From positions 1 to 48,228 of the forward strand of contig NZ_JACHBD010000022.1 of the NCBI RefSeq assembly GCF_014200175.1: DNA of 48,228 bases. The letters run 5' to 3'. Position 1 is the first letter of the stretch. Each line of letters opens with the position of its first letter. Source of the stretch: Rhizobium lentis (lineage in GTDB: Bacteria > Pseudomonadota > Alphaproteobacteria > Rhizobiales > Rhizobiaceae). The translations under genes were made by a program, and so were the position numbers. The notes beneath the pieces are model-generated. The model was not told where the DNA came from. It did not search any database and worked only from the letters and a program-made list of their open reading frames with translations. Below, one piece after another: positions 34,398-42,587 of this stretch.

Positions 34398-34703
34398 ATG
34401 GATGAGAAAAACAGCCCCATTGTTTGCATCTCGGGTGTGGACGAACGAAAGCTCGGCGCCGCTCTAATCGCGGTCCAATCGGCATTTAGTGTCGCGATTG
34501 CGGAACTATCGAAGCTTCACAAAGGGAACAATCCTCAGTGGTTCGAAGACCTGGAGGAGGTGGTAATCGCTAACGCAAAAGGCACAGTCACCGAGGGCAT
34601 CTCGCTGGATGTCGAGGTAGAAAGCCTCAAATTCGGCATCGACGTCCTTCGGGCGATCTTGGATGTAAGCCGCGTTGAGCTAGGCTTTGCAGCAAAGGAA
34701 TAA
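34398..34703 (+). CDS. Hypothetical 101-residue protein
   Basis: A small acidic protein of natural composition: MDEKNSPIVCISGVDERKLG, ALIAVQSAFSVAIAELSKLH, NNPQWFEDLEEVVIANAKGT, then SLDVEVESLKFGIDVLRAIL. It looks like an alpha/beta protein with two helices and no signal peptide or membrane segment. GAGGGACAG lies before the ATG. It stands alone between remnants. Being about 1.1 kb past vgrG it could be an orphan immunity protein, but no toxin partner is visible, so this is only speculation. Confidence 0.6.
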   Translation: MDEKNSPIVCISGVDERKLGAALIAVQSAFSVAIAELSKLHKGNNPQWFEDLEEVVIANAKGTVTEGISLDVEVESLKFGIDVLRAILDVSRVELGFAAKE

Positions 34704-34734
34704 CCCTTTCGCCCAAACGAGGTGTCGATCTTAT

Positions 34735-34915
34735 TTGGCGCGTCCAAAACATGCTCAGCCTGGACCGTCGACGCGCCTGCCTCTCGGAGGCGCTGGACAA
34801 GCATGCGCTGCTGCTCAATGATCACTTCACCGCGCAGCAAGTGGCGCTCGACCATTTCGAGTGCGGTCTCGACAGGGGTCTCCATAACCAATAAGCCGCT
34901 GACATTCTGAGCCAC
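34735..34915 (-). pseudogene. Fragment of a small rhizobial conserved helical protein
   Basis: From 34915 (or an ATG at 34885) the frame reads METPVETALEMVERHLLRGE, IIEQQRMLVQRLREAGAST and VQAEHVLDA before the frame runs antisense into the neighbouring gene. This helical pattern (AL.M..RH...GE..I..QR..V..LR..G..T..AE.LL) is common in short hypothetical proteins of Rhizobiales. The last third is missing. Confidence 0.45.
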
Positions 34916-35002
34916 GGATCGGGGGCGGCAGCAGCCTCACCGATTTTTTCATCAATGGTGGCAATGTCACCATTGCCCCTAACGGCGGCCTTCCCGCGAT
35001 CC

Positions 35003-35143
35003 TGTAGCAACTGGCGTGGCTTGCCGGATTGTTGCCCACAATCACCGCGGCAAGACCAGCAGGCTTGCCGATATCAGCTTGAAACCCCTTGACCGCGTCG
35101 ATGACCGTTGCAGCCGTGGCCTTGCCTCGATGATAATTGTCAT
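35003..35143 (-). pseudogene. folD: folD 5' fragment (methylene-THF dehydrogenase/cyclohydrolase)
   Basis: The minus strand reads RGKATAATVIDAVKGFQADI, GKPAGLAAVIVGNNPASHAS. This matches the FolD N-terminus (DGK..A......V......PGLAVV.VG.DPAS..YV). Similarity ends after PAS and the rest of the enzyme is absent. FolD interconverts one-carbon folates; extra folD copies occur on rhizobial symbiotic replicons. Confidence 0.55.
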
Positions 35144-36653
35144 GTCTTTCGGCGCTCTCAATTTGGCGATTAATTGAATTCGAGACTCATCTGACTAGAT
35201 CGTTCCAGAGGCTCTCGGCGAACCCGCGCATCAGCTCGAACGTCTCATCACTTGTGGGGTCATGTGCGCTCTAACGTGGCCGATGAGCGTCACGGCAGAT
35301 TCACCGATCGGGAATACCGGCAGGGAGAGATCGACAGCCGTACCATTTGCAGGTCCCCGAGCGACCATCCCGCCGCTGATCGAAACGCGGGCTCGCCCGT
35401 GGCTCTGATCGACATGTGGTCCTTCGACTTGAGGATTCCCTCAATGGATTCCGGCTCGGCCATTGCGGATTCGCCAAGTTAAAGCCATTGGCCGGGAGCG
35501 ATCGGGCGAATCGCGAGGCCTACGGGTGTCAGCGCTCCGATGAACTCGCTGTCCGGCACAAGAGCAGCTGAGAACCTGACGGACCGCGCCTTCGGGCGCG
35601 GGTTCGATGCGGACGGTCTCCTTGATCAGGAGATACCGGCGTGCGAGGGCAGGACGAACAGTCAGTTTGAAGTGATCCATTTGCGTCAACCGGACTAGAC
35701 GTTCGGCTTCGTATTATACGGTGCCTTGATGACTTCCTTGTCCTTCTCCTGTAGGGCTTGAACCGTTGTCCCGTCGCCACGGCAAGAGCGCCGCGGCTGA
35801 TCGGGCGCCTGTGAAGCGTGCGCCATCGACAGGTTTGTGAACGAGTGCAGCGATGGGCGTCGAGGCCGTGGCGATGCTGCCAGGCAGGGTTGCTTCGGCA
35901 TCGGTGCGATCACGACCGGCGTGTTCCTCTGGCGAGGTCGCAGTGGCGACAAACATACTTGGACCCGCGTTCTTCAGGCCTTTGAGTGGACCTCAATATT
36001 TGAGGACGCTCCATACGACGCTAAAACGCTACACTTTCTGCGTGACCGAAAACTACTGTACCTTTCATTGTCTCCCGTTTCTTCCCGGCTAGAAAATGCA
36101 TCAAAACCTTCAGCTAGATATTCAGTCCGAGGGTTTAGACCGATTACGCGGGTGGCTAAAGGAGCAGTCTCGTGAGCCAGTGATTGCATGGCGCTGAGGC
36201 ATTCGCCAATGAGGCAATACGAACATCTGTCTACGGTCGATGGGTCGTCAAGGAGCGCTCTGCGTTTACTTGCAGCATTCCTGCGGACTCGCCCGAAAAT
36301 CGCCGCGGACCTGCAGAAACTCCCTATTAAACGCTGCACATTGTCTCAGGCGCGGCAGTATTTTGCCGTTGTGAGGGCTCCGACGAAAGTGTCCGGCTGA
36401 GGACACATCAATGGGGGACACGTCGTGACCATCGATATCAGTGATATGGCGGTATAAGAACTACGATACCGGCTCGCATCCTTTGATGCAGATCAAGGAC
36501 TTTGCCATGGGAAGCTCGGCCGGCCGCCGATCAGAGATCGCATGGCAGCTGTCGTCGGTTTGCGGGACTTCACCATTGTTGTGGCTGCGATTTGATTCTC
36601 ATCAATGCAAATAAATCATTTTAGTGCCGGGGATCGGCGATGGAGATTATCAC
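35144..36653. other. 1.5-kb eroded stretch upstream of the defence genes
   Basis: No complete gene. Possible relics: minus 35441-35689 (MDHFKLTVRPALARRYLLIK, ETVRIEPAPEGAVRQVLS) and plus 36188-36400 (ALRLLAAFLRTRPKIAADLQ, LSQARQYFAVVRAPTKVSG), neither assignable. The repeated hexamer GGACAC with its complement GTGTCC forms a small hairpin at 36389-36406 without a T-run. Local base composition from about 35950 is less GC-rich than the T6SS region, consistent with transfer of the block that follows. Confidence 0.4.
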
Positions 36654-37025
36654 ATGGCAACTAAGAAAGTCATCTTCGTGGCGTTTGCCATCGAAGACGA
36701 GAGTATTCGGGACATGATAAAAGGTCAGTCGCTGAACACGGGCACGCCGTTCGAATACATCGACATGTCGGTGAAAGAGGCATACGAATCCGACTGGAAA
36801 AACAAAGTGAAGACCCGAATCTTGCGCTCGGCTGGGGTTCTCGTGATCGCGACGAAAAATTCGATATCATCGACAGGCCAAAATTGGGAAATCGCGTGCG
36901 CTCATGAAGTAGGTGTGCCTGTACGGGGAATCTGGGCCTACAAGGACGATCACACTCAAATTGCCGGCGTCGAAACAATGGAATGGACGTGGGCAAATAT
37001 CAGCAATTGGATCGATAGCCTGTAA
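36654..37025 (+). CDS. TIR-like domain protein (Thoeris ThsB/DUF1863 type)
   Basis: 123 residues from ATG 36654, eight bases after GGAG; a GTG ten codons upstream is rejected. The whole protein is one flavodoxin-like TIR/DUF1863 domain: KVIFVAFAIEDESIRDMIKG (strand A and helix A), FEYIDMSVKEAYESDWKNKV, then RILRSAGVLVIATKNSISST and GQNWEIACAHEVGVPVRGIW. Glu79 in the NWE motif is the likely catalytic glutamate for NAD processing, by analogy with ThsB. Such proteins turn NAD into a cyclic ADP-ribose signal on phage infection. It is eight bases ahead of a caspase-like gene, so they form an operon in which the TIR protein is the sensor and messenger maker and the protease is the effector. Confidence 0.85.
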   Translation: MATKKVIFVAFAIEDESIRDMIKGQSLNTGTPFEYIDMSVKEAYESDWKNKVKTRILRSAGVLVIATKNSISSTGQNWEIACAHEVGVPVRGIWAYKDDHTQIAGVETMEWTWANISNWIDSL

Positions 37026-37033
37026 GGAGCCTC

Positions 37034-38032
37034 ATGCGTAAAGCGTTGATTGTAGGTATCGATCATTATGAGCATATTGCATGTCTGAATGGGTGCGTAA
37101 ACGATGCTCACTCTGTCCGTGCAGCCCTCGAACGTAACGCAGACGGTACAACCAACTTCAAGACGCCCAAGCTAATTACCGGTACCGGACGGGGCGACAT
37201 TGTAGAGCGAGCGGAGCTTAAGGAGGCTGTCCGAGCGCTTTTTGCCGACCGGTCCGAGATTGCGTTGTTCTATTTTGCCGGGCATGGCTACATCGAGGAT
37301 ACAGGTGGCTATTTATGTGCGGGAGATTGCAAGGTAGGAGACGATGGTCTTTCCTTGAATGAGGTCATGACCATCGCAGCCAACTCCCCAGCCACCAACA
37401 AAGTCATCATCCTGGATAGTTGCCACAGCGGAATCGCTGGTGAAAACCCGACTATGAAGGGTGTTTCCGAAATCGTGACCGGGATGACCATACTCACCGC
37501 GTCAACCGCAGAACAGTATGCACTTGAAATGAACGGACCCACACCGGGTGGCGTTTTCACGGGCCTCTTGATAGACGCGTTGGCTGGCGCAGCCGCCAAT
37601 CTTGTCGGAGATGTCACGCCGGGGAGCGTCTACGCCCATATTGATCAGTCGCTCGGGCCTTGGGCCGGTCAACGGCCGCTGTTCAAAACTAACGTCAAAA
37701 CTTTCGTGTCTTTGAAAAAGGCTGACGCCCCCATTCCTCTTGCGGATTTGCAGCAATTGGCGACCTTGTTCCCTTCGCAGGACTACGTATTTCCGCTTGA
37801 TCCCGAATACGAGCCCGAACGCAATGACGAACAAAAGAACGATCCAGCAATCCCAAAGCCAGATCCCGCAAAGAATTCTGTTTTTGCGATCCTTCAGAGA
37901 TACGTGAAGGTCAACTTAGTCCGGCCGGTAAACGCACCTCATATGTGGCACGCTGCAATGCAGAGTAAGGGCTGCGAGCTGACCGTGCTAGGTGAGCACT
38001 ATCGAAAGCTTGTTGGAGCGGGGATGATCTAA
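37034..38032 (+). CDS. Caspase-like protease (peptidase C14), putative defence effector
   Basis: 332 residues with AAGGAG before the ATG. Residues 1-230 are a caspase/metacaspase p20-like domain: MRKALIVGIDHYEHIACLNG, CVNDAHSVRAAL, then His84 in FYFAGHG and Cys130 in VIILDSCHSG, the full catalytic dyad. GGVFTGLLIDALAG is the usual block after the catalytic Cys. After a charged Pro/Asn/Glu linker (about 255-285) a C-terminal module of some 55 residues (VFAILQRYVKVNLVRPVNAP, MWHAAMQSKGCELTVLGEHY) probably senses or binds a partner or ligand. Pairing with the TIR gene matches TIR-activated caspase systems (type IV Thoeris as I recall the naming), in which a cyclic nucleotide made by TIR switches on proteolysis and abortive infection. 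Substrates cannot be read from sequence. Confidence 0.87.
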   Translation: MRKALIVGIDHYEHIACLNGCVNDAHSVRAALERNADGTTNFKTPKLITGTGRGDIVERAELKEAVRALFADRSEIALFYFAGHGYIEDTGGYLCAGDCKVGDDGLSLNEVMTIAANSPATNKVIILDSCHSGIAGENPTMKGVSEIVTGMTILTASTAEQYALEMNGPTPGGVFTGLLIDALAGAAANLVGDVTPGSVYAHIDQSLGPWAGQRPLFKTNVKTFVSLKKADAPIPLADLQQLATLFPSQDYVFPLDPEYEPERNDEQKNDPAIPKPDPAKNSVFAILQRYVKVNLVRPVNAPHMWHAAMQSKGCELTVLGEHYRKLVGAGMI

Positions 38033-38035
38033 GCA

Positions 38036-38299
38036 ATGGCCCTTGACGACATCCTAGATGGCCTCGTGGACGAATTAGCCAGCATCGAACACGAACGTTG
38101 GGCCCACTGGCAGAAATATGTGCACGGCCAATCCCTTAAGCAACCTGATGGCTCTATCGTCATTCCTGCAAATCTTGTCGCCAAATGGGAACGACAGATT
38201 GCTACGCCGTTCTCGCAACTTTCCGATACGGAAAAGAAAAGCGACCGCGAGCAGGTCCAGAAATATCTGCCATTGCTAAAGAACGCTCTGCGGAAGTAG
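38036..38299 (+). CDS. 87-residue RyR-like small protein in the TIR-caspase operon
   Basis: Starts three bases after the caspase stop, so it is almost surely co-transcribed and probably coupled. Residues 17-28, IEHERWAHWQKY, and residues 51-78, beginning WERQIATPFSQLSDTEKKSD followed by REQVQKYL, give the pattern xEHxRWxxWxxY...W.R....Y..L...EK..DR.....L. This recalls RyR-type and phage-encoded small domains; RyR domains have been predicted to take part in nucleotide-signal defence networks. It has no catalytic motif or membrane segment. It could bind the TIR product, gate the protease, or act as an inhibitor. Family assignment is moderate and the role is inference. Confidence 0.6.
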   Translation: MALDDILDGLVDELASIEHERWAHWQKYVHGQSLKQPDGSIVIPANLVAKWERQIATPFSQLSDTEKKSDREQVQKYLPLLKNALRK

Positions 38300-38449
38300 C
38301 AAGATCATAAACGGCGAATTGTTCATTCATTTCAATGCATGATAGCTAGTTTATCGGAAAGAGAACCGTTGATTGCCTGATGGAATTGTCACTGTCTATG
38401 CTGCTTCCGGCATAGATTCTCTAAACCAAAACGAGTTGGAAAGAAAACT

Positions 38450-38578
38450 ATGTCAGACAAACGCTCGCCACCGCCACCGCGTCCTCCGGCGCCTTCACGG
38501 CCACCCGTTCATATCGAAAAAGGTGGAACACGGCATGTTGGAACTCAACCACCGCCGCCACCTCCCAGGAAGGGATAG
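38450..38578 (+). CDS. 42-residue proline-rich peptide upstream of SLATT
   Basis: A very short gene ending two bases before the SLATT start. It reads MSDKRSPPPPRPPAPSRPPV, HIEKGGTRHVGTQ and ends in six Pro then RKG. Its stop region supplies the AGGAAGGG ribosome binding site of the next gene, supporting coupling. Proline-rich short proteins with a central IEKG motif are often found next to membrane defence genes; I regard it as a partner of the SLATT protein. No direct functional evidence. Confidence 0.55.
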   Translation: MSDKRSPPPPRPPAPSRPPVHIEKGGTRHVGTQPPPPPPRKG

Positions 38579-38580
38579 AA

Positions 38581-39174
38581 ATGACCAACGTAGAGGATGA
38601 CTGCTATAACGAGGTGCACGGCATTCGCCACAACACGCTGCGCAACGCGCTTTACCATATTGCGCGACGTGCATGGTTGGAACGCGTCAGCCGATTTCTC
38701 AATTTGGCAGTCATTCTCGGTGGAACGAGTTACGCAGCGCAGGTCTTTATCAACAGCCCACGAGGAACGTTTGTGTTAGGTTTGGCTTCGGCTACTCTCG
38801 GAGCTGTACAACTCATCTTTGATTTTAGTGGAAAGGCACATCACCATGAGCGCCTACAAAAGCGCTACTATGATCTGCTCGCATCTGTCGAAGAGACACG
38901 CGGGCCTACGATGGACGATTGTGCAGCGTGGAGGGCTGAATTAACGAGGATCTATGCGGACGAGCCGCCCACGCTCCGCGCGCTTGATGCAATTGCCGAC
39001 AATCAGGCTACCGCTGCCACGTATGGATCAAGCAACCCGAGACTGAACGTGTCTTTCTGGCAAAGCTGGACTCGAAATTTGTTTCTTCATAACGCTGGGA
39101 GGTTCCCAGAGAGAGACGGTTGGCGAATTCAGTCTGACGCTAGTCAGTCAGCTGTGGAACCGTACCCTCGGTAG
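38581..39174 (+). CDS. SLATT-domain two-helix membrane protein
   Basis: 197 residues. An N-terminal amphipathic stretch (HGIRHNTLRNALYHIARRAW) precedes two membrane helices near residues 41-58 (LAVILGGTSYAAQVFI) and 63-83 (FVLGLASATLGAVQLIF), followed by the soluble helical segment HERLQKRYYDLLASVEE and TRIYADEPPTLRALDAIAD. This is the SLATT layout (SMODS- and SLOG-associated two-TM effector), proposed to form pores that kill the infected cell when a nucleotide signal is sensed. The last 40 residues carry NVSFWQSWTRNLF. It sits 280 bases after the TIR-caspase operon and is preceded by its own small peptide. Confidence 0.75.
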   Translation: MTNVEDDCYNEVHGIRHNTLRNALYHIARRAWLERVSRFLNLAVILGGTSYAAQVFINSPRGTFVLGLASATLGAVQLIFDFSGKAHHHERLQKRYYDLLASVEETRGPTMDDCAAWRAELTRIYADEPPTLRALDAIADNQATAATYGSSNPRLNVSFWQSWTRNLFLHNAGRFPERDGWRIQSDASQSAVEPYPR

Positions 39175-39779
39175 CGGCGTGCCAGCCGGCGATCCACCCG
39201 CACGTCTCCTTGCCCACGCAGTCCAGAAAGATGAGGGGCAAATCCGGCCTATTGCCGTAGGCGGACCGCGGGCAAACGCCGTGGATCCACAAGCTCTCAG
39301 TCACGGCAAAGGGTCAACTTGCCTGGGTTGTAGATCATTTTTGTTTCGATGTTTCCCTCAAGTTCGACATGGGAAATTGCATATTGGGACACCCCTGCTT
39401 TGCCAGCATTTGTGAGATCGCGATCCGCTTGACATCATATAATTAGATTTATTGCGTCACGTAAGGCAGTACCTTCAACCGCGCCACGCGGCGGCGGAAA
39501 TCCGCGGGTATGCACTAGTATGCGGGAATAGAAGCTTACTCTGGACAACGTACCCGCTGCGCCCTCTTCGTCTGGACGTCGAGCTTAAGTCCAAGTGAAG
39601 GAATGTCTAACTGCTGTATTTCGAAGCCGACACACAGCTCCCGGAGGGGATTTGGGAATCAACTCCTCGAAATACTTGAAGCCCGAAGGACAGGATTCGA
39701 GCTCCAATCTCAGGATTTCGCCCGCAACAACGAACGGCCTGCAAGGCCAAGTTCGATGGACAAACTAGACGATCGCAAA
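39175..39779. other. Stretch with no supported gene
   Basis: No recognisable coding content on either strand. It separates the defence block from the cold-shock gene and may contain the right boundary of the transferred block; I could not find a direct repeat pairing with the left side by eye. Confidence 0.4.
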
Positions 39780-39983
39780 TCAAAGAACGCGTACGTTTTC
39801 TGCCTTCGATTTACCAGTCTTCCGATCCTGACCGACATCGTAGCTCACAGTTTGCCCTTCGCTCAGATTGCTGGCGCCCTGCAAAGCAGACACATGCACA
39901 AACACGTCAGCGCCTCCATTGTCGGGCGTAATGAAGCCAAAACCCTTGTCTCCATTGAAAAACTTAACTGTTCCGGTGGCCAT
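39780..39983 (-). CDS. cspA: Cold-shock protein, CspA family
   Basis: 67 residues from ATG 39983: MATGTVKFFNGDKGFGFITP, then ADVFVHVSALQ and LSEGQTVSYDV. The RNP1 (KGFGFI) and RNP2 (VFVHV) motifs are both present. CspA proteins are small single-domain RNA chaperones of the cytoplasm. A longer start five codons upstream is possible but lacks the canonical N-terminus. The upstream region (39984-40100) is long and T-rich on the minus strand, in keeping with the structured 5' leader of csp mRNAs. Confidence 0.94.
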   Translation of the reverse strand: MATGTVKFFNGDKGFGFITPDNGGADVFVHVSALQGASNLSEGQTVSYDVGQDRKTGKSKAENVRVL

Positions 39984-40619
39984 GAACAAATCCTTCACGA
40001 TTGCAAAGCAGATTGCCGCTGCAAAAACCTTTAAGGCGACGAGGTGCCATCCGCAATATGTTTGGCCTGATTTTTAAGCCATCGGAGTGAATCAAGGTTT
40101 TCGCTAATCACTTCTAGGCACCCTTTTTCTGACCTTGTGGGGAGCCTCTCGTGAGGTCCTTAGCGATAGATGATATGGTCATGGCTGCTGCGAAAATTCG
40201 CGGCCCGTTACCCTAACTTTATTCCGGATTGTGCTTACTTCCGGGTCGGCAGCCGCATCCCGTGCGCGTCTGGCGAGCCACGGCTACCATGTCGGGCCGT
40301 TGCGCCTCGCGCGATTCCGTCTAGGGCCAAATCCCGGCGAGTATGGGAGGCGCATGAGGTCTGGGAAAGCCTTTGGCAGTTGGCCGAACCGGCAGTGCCG
40401 TGCGTGAACTCTGAAGGGACAAATTTCGGCGGCCGGTTCAAAGATTCGCGAGGGGGAATATCAGGCGGCCCGCCTTCACACCGGCGCTACGTGCCTGGTG
40501 TCTCTCCTGCTCGATGCAGTGTTCCTGCGCCAAGCAGCTGAATAACGCCGGAAATCATATCGTGGTTACGGATAAGCTCCTTCGTCAGCGAGATGATGGG
40601 AAGCGTCAGAGTAACCTAA
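39984..40619. other. Intergenic stretch with a DUF309-like scrap
   Basis: Contains the presumed cspA leader on the minus strand and, around 40336-40390 on the plus strand, RRVWEAHEVWESLWQLAEPA, which resembles the DUF309 motif WEAHEVWE.LW. Nothing else in the frame supports an intact gene. Confidence 0.4.
40290..40420 (+). pseudogene. DUF309-like fragment
   Basis: The short segment VWEAHEVWESLWQLA is the only recognisable part. DUF309 proteins are about 130-180 residues with this motif near the N-terminus; the downstream helix (FLQGLIQLAAA) is not seen. Confidence 0.35.
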
Positions 40620-42212
40620 ATGCAGATGCAGATCGAAGACGTTTTCATGACCGGGGCAACCACCCCTGCTCCGCTGCGCAACGCAGCATTCTGTTCGATT
40701 TGGAGTTCAGCGCAAGTCGCAAATCTCAGATGGCTTGTGCAGACCGTCGCGATTGGTTGGCTGATGGTGACGATCACCGCTTCCGATCTGACGGTCGCGC
40801 TCGTACAGGCGTCGACTACGCTTCCGGCATTCATACTCTCCATCATCGCCGATACTCATAGCCGCCGATCGGTGATGATCATAGGACTGTCATTGATCGC
40901 GCTAGCGTCTGTCGCACTGGCAGGTGCCGCCGCCTTCGGCTTCCTCAGTCCCTGGCTCATTATCGCAGGCTGCGGATTTGCGCTGAATGACCCCGCCTGG
41001 CACGCCTCCGTGGGGGATATCCCGGCCGCGGTGACGCTTATGTCTACTGGATATACCATGACGCGAAGCGTTGGGCCGGCGCTGGGCGGGGTTATTCTCG
41101 CCTTTCTCGGACCATTGGCCGCCTTTCTCTTCTCCGCATGCAGCAACCTGGCGCCTCTCGCCGCGGTATTGCGTAACAAGTGGCACGCGCGCCCGTCTCC
41201 TCTGCCTGCGGAGCGTATGTCGACCGCAATCCGAGATGGCATCCGGTTCACGGCGCTTTCGTCCGATATCCGGGCGACAATCATGCGCGCAACCCTCTTC
41301 GGCCTTGCCGCTATTGCTATCCTCGCACTTCTGCCGCTCGTCGCCCGCGATCGTTTGGCCGACGACCCCATCGCCTACGGCGTTCTTTTCGCAGGTTTTG
41401 GAACGGGCGCCTGCGTGGCCGGATTGAACAACCGGCTCTTAAGGCAGGAATGGCTGATGGCAATTGCTTCCATTGCTTGCGCGGTGTGTTGCATCTCACT
41501 TGCCTTCACCTCCTCTGTGCCTTCAGCAACACTTGCGCTTGCTTTCGGCGGCGCCGGCTGGATCATCACCTGGACCGGCGTTGACGTCTGGGTGCAATTG
41601 GCAAGTCCGCGCTGGGTCGTCGGCCGCACGCTCTCGATCTATTATGCATTCCTATCCGGCGGCATGGCAGCCGGCAGCTGGATCTGGGGCAATGTTGCCC
41701 AGTCATATTCGCTCGCTTCTTCTCTCGAGCTGGCCGCGGCCGCCCTGCTTGTTGTTGCTGCGTCAGGGTTGGTCTTGCAGGTGCATCTGGGGGCGGAGGG
41801 AGACCAGCAGGGCGCGGTTTTTCCGGCTCCATCGGTGGCGCTTGATCTGAAGCCGCAAAGCGGTCCGATTGCAGCGAGGACAGAGTATTCCATAGACGAA
41901 AGCGACTTGGACAGCTTCTTCGATCACATGCGCACTCGCAGATACGCCTTAGCTCGCGCAGGCGCGCGCGACTGGACGCTCCAGCGAAATCTTCGAAAGC
42001 CCTCCCATTGGACGGAAACGTTTCACACGCCGGCCTGGATGAGTTTCCGGCGTCTGCATCATCGCCTCTCTCTATCGGATCAGGACGTCTCCCAGCTTCT
42101 CGCCGCTTTGCATTTGAGTGAAAAGCCTGCGGAAACTGAGCTCGTTATTGAACGTACAACGGACGCGCGACGAACCCGGAGCCATCCAGTCCCGCGCGTT
42201 TTGCGTCCGTGA
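40620..42212 (+). CDS. MFS_3 family transporter, first of a tandem pair, with small deletions
   Basis: 530 residues (or 521 from the Met at 40647). An MFS_3/EntS-type exporter with about eleven to twelve hydrophobic segments and a soluble C-terminal domain (EYSIDESDLDSFFDHMRTRR, ETFHTPAWMSF, RRLHHRLS). Compared with its tandem partner it lacks four residues just before motif A (LSIIADTHSRRS against LAIFVGAIADNYSRRM) and six in SVGDIPAAVTL against SLGDMLERRHLPSAVTL. Both losses are in frame. Motif A lies in the loop between helices 2 and 3, so this copy may be impaired. Probable role is proton-driven export of a small molecule; the substrate cannot be told. Confidence 0.85.
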   Translation: MQMQIEDVFMTGATTPAPLRNAAFCSIWSSAQVANLRWLVQTVAIGWLMVTITASDLTVALVQASTTLPAFILSIIADTHSRRSVMIIGLSLIALASVALAGAAAFGFLSPWLIIAGCGFALNDPAWHASVGDIPAAVTLMSTGYTMTRSVGPALGGVILAFLGPLAAFLFSACSNLAPLAAVLRNKWHARPSPLPAERMSTAIRDGIRFTALSSDIRATIMRATLFGLAAIAILALLPLVARDRLADDPIAYGVLFAGFGTGACVAGLNNRLLRQEWLMAIASIACAVCCISLAFTSSVPSATLALAFGGAGWIITWTGVDVWVQLASPRWVVGRTLSIYYAFLSGGMAAGSWIWGNVAQSYSLASSLELAAAALLVVAASGLVLQVHLGAEGDQQGAVFPAPSVALDLKPQSGPIAARTEYSIDESDLDSFFDHMRTRRYALARAGARDWTLQRNLRKPSHWTETFHTPAWMSFRRLHHRLSLSDQDVSQLLAALHLSEKPAETELVIERTTDARRTRSHPVPRVLRP

Positions 42213-42372
42213 GGTGATTAGTGATGAGACCATCCGTCGAGCAGCAACGGTTAGAAGGCGGCGCCGACCAAAAACAAAACCTCACGATCACTAGGACTGC
42301 GGAGAATAGCTGCAAGCCCAACACAGCTCCTGGCCTGGGAGTGGCATCAACCCCTGCCATCCAGGTTCACTC

Positions 42373-42411
42373 GGCTGTCGTCGATCCCTGGTCGACGACA
42401 GCCGCTTTTTC
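42373..42411 (+). terminator. Strong intrinsic terminator between the two MFS genes
   Basis: GGCTGTCGTCGA, a seven-base loop, then TCGACGACAGCC form a perfect twelve-base-pair stem, followed by GCTTTTTCC and later another T-run. This should end most transcripts from the first transporter. Confidence 0.85.
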
Positions 42412-42587
42412 CTCTGTTTTTGATTGTGGTCTTGCCGCAGCCCGCCGAAGCGGAACTTGCGACCCTCTGCTCACAGGCTCAAGGCCGGAGAGAGGAAGTA
42501 AGGCCAACCCAGTTCCCACTGCCCTCCCTCATCGCCGCCGCCCCGCAAAGACGGCCGAAGTGCCCCGTCCGAAAGAGACCGAATGAC

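Noticed and set aside
36389..36420. GTGTCC/GGACAC hairpin with a third GGACAC copy as terminator or attachment site
   Set aside because: Six-base stem, no T-run, and no matching copy found on the far side of the defence block.
42224..42586. 120-codon frame between the MFS genes with a good ribosome binding site
   Set aside because: It reads straight through a perfect twelve-base-pair terminator hairpin and turns Arg/Pro-rich; only a very short peptide before the hairpin could be real.
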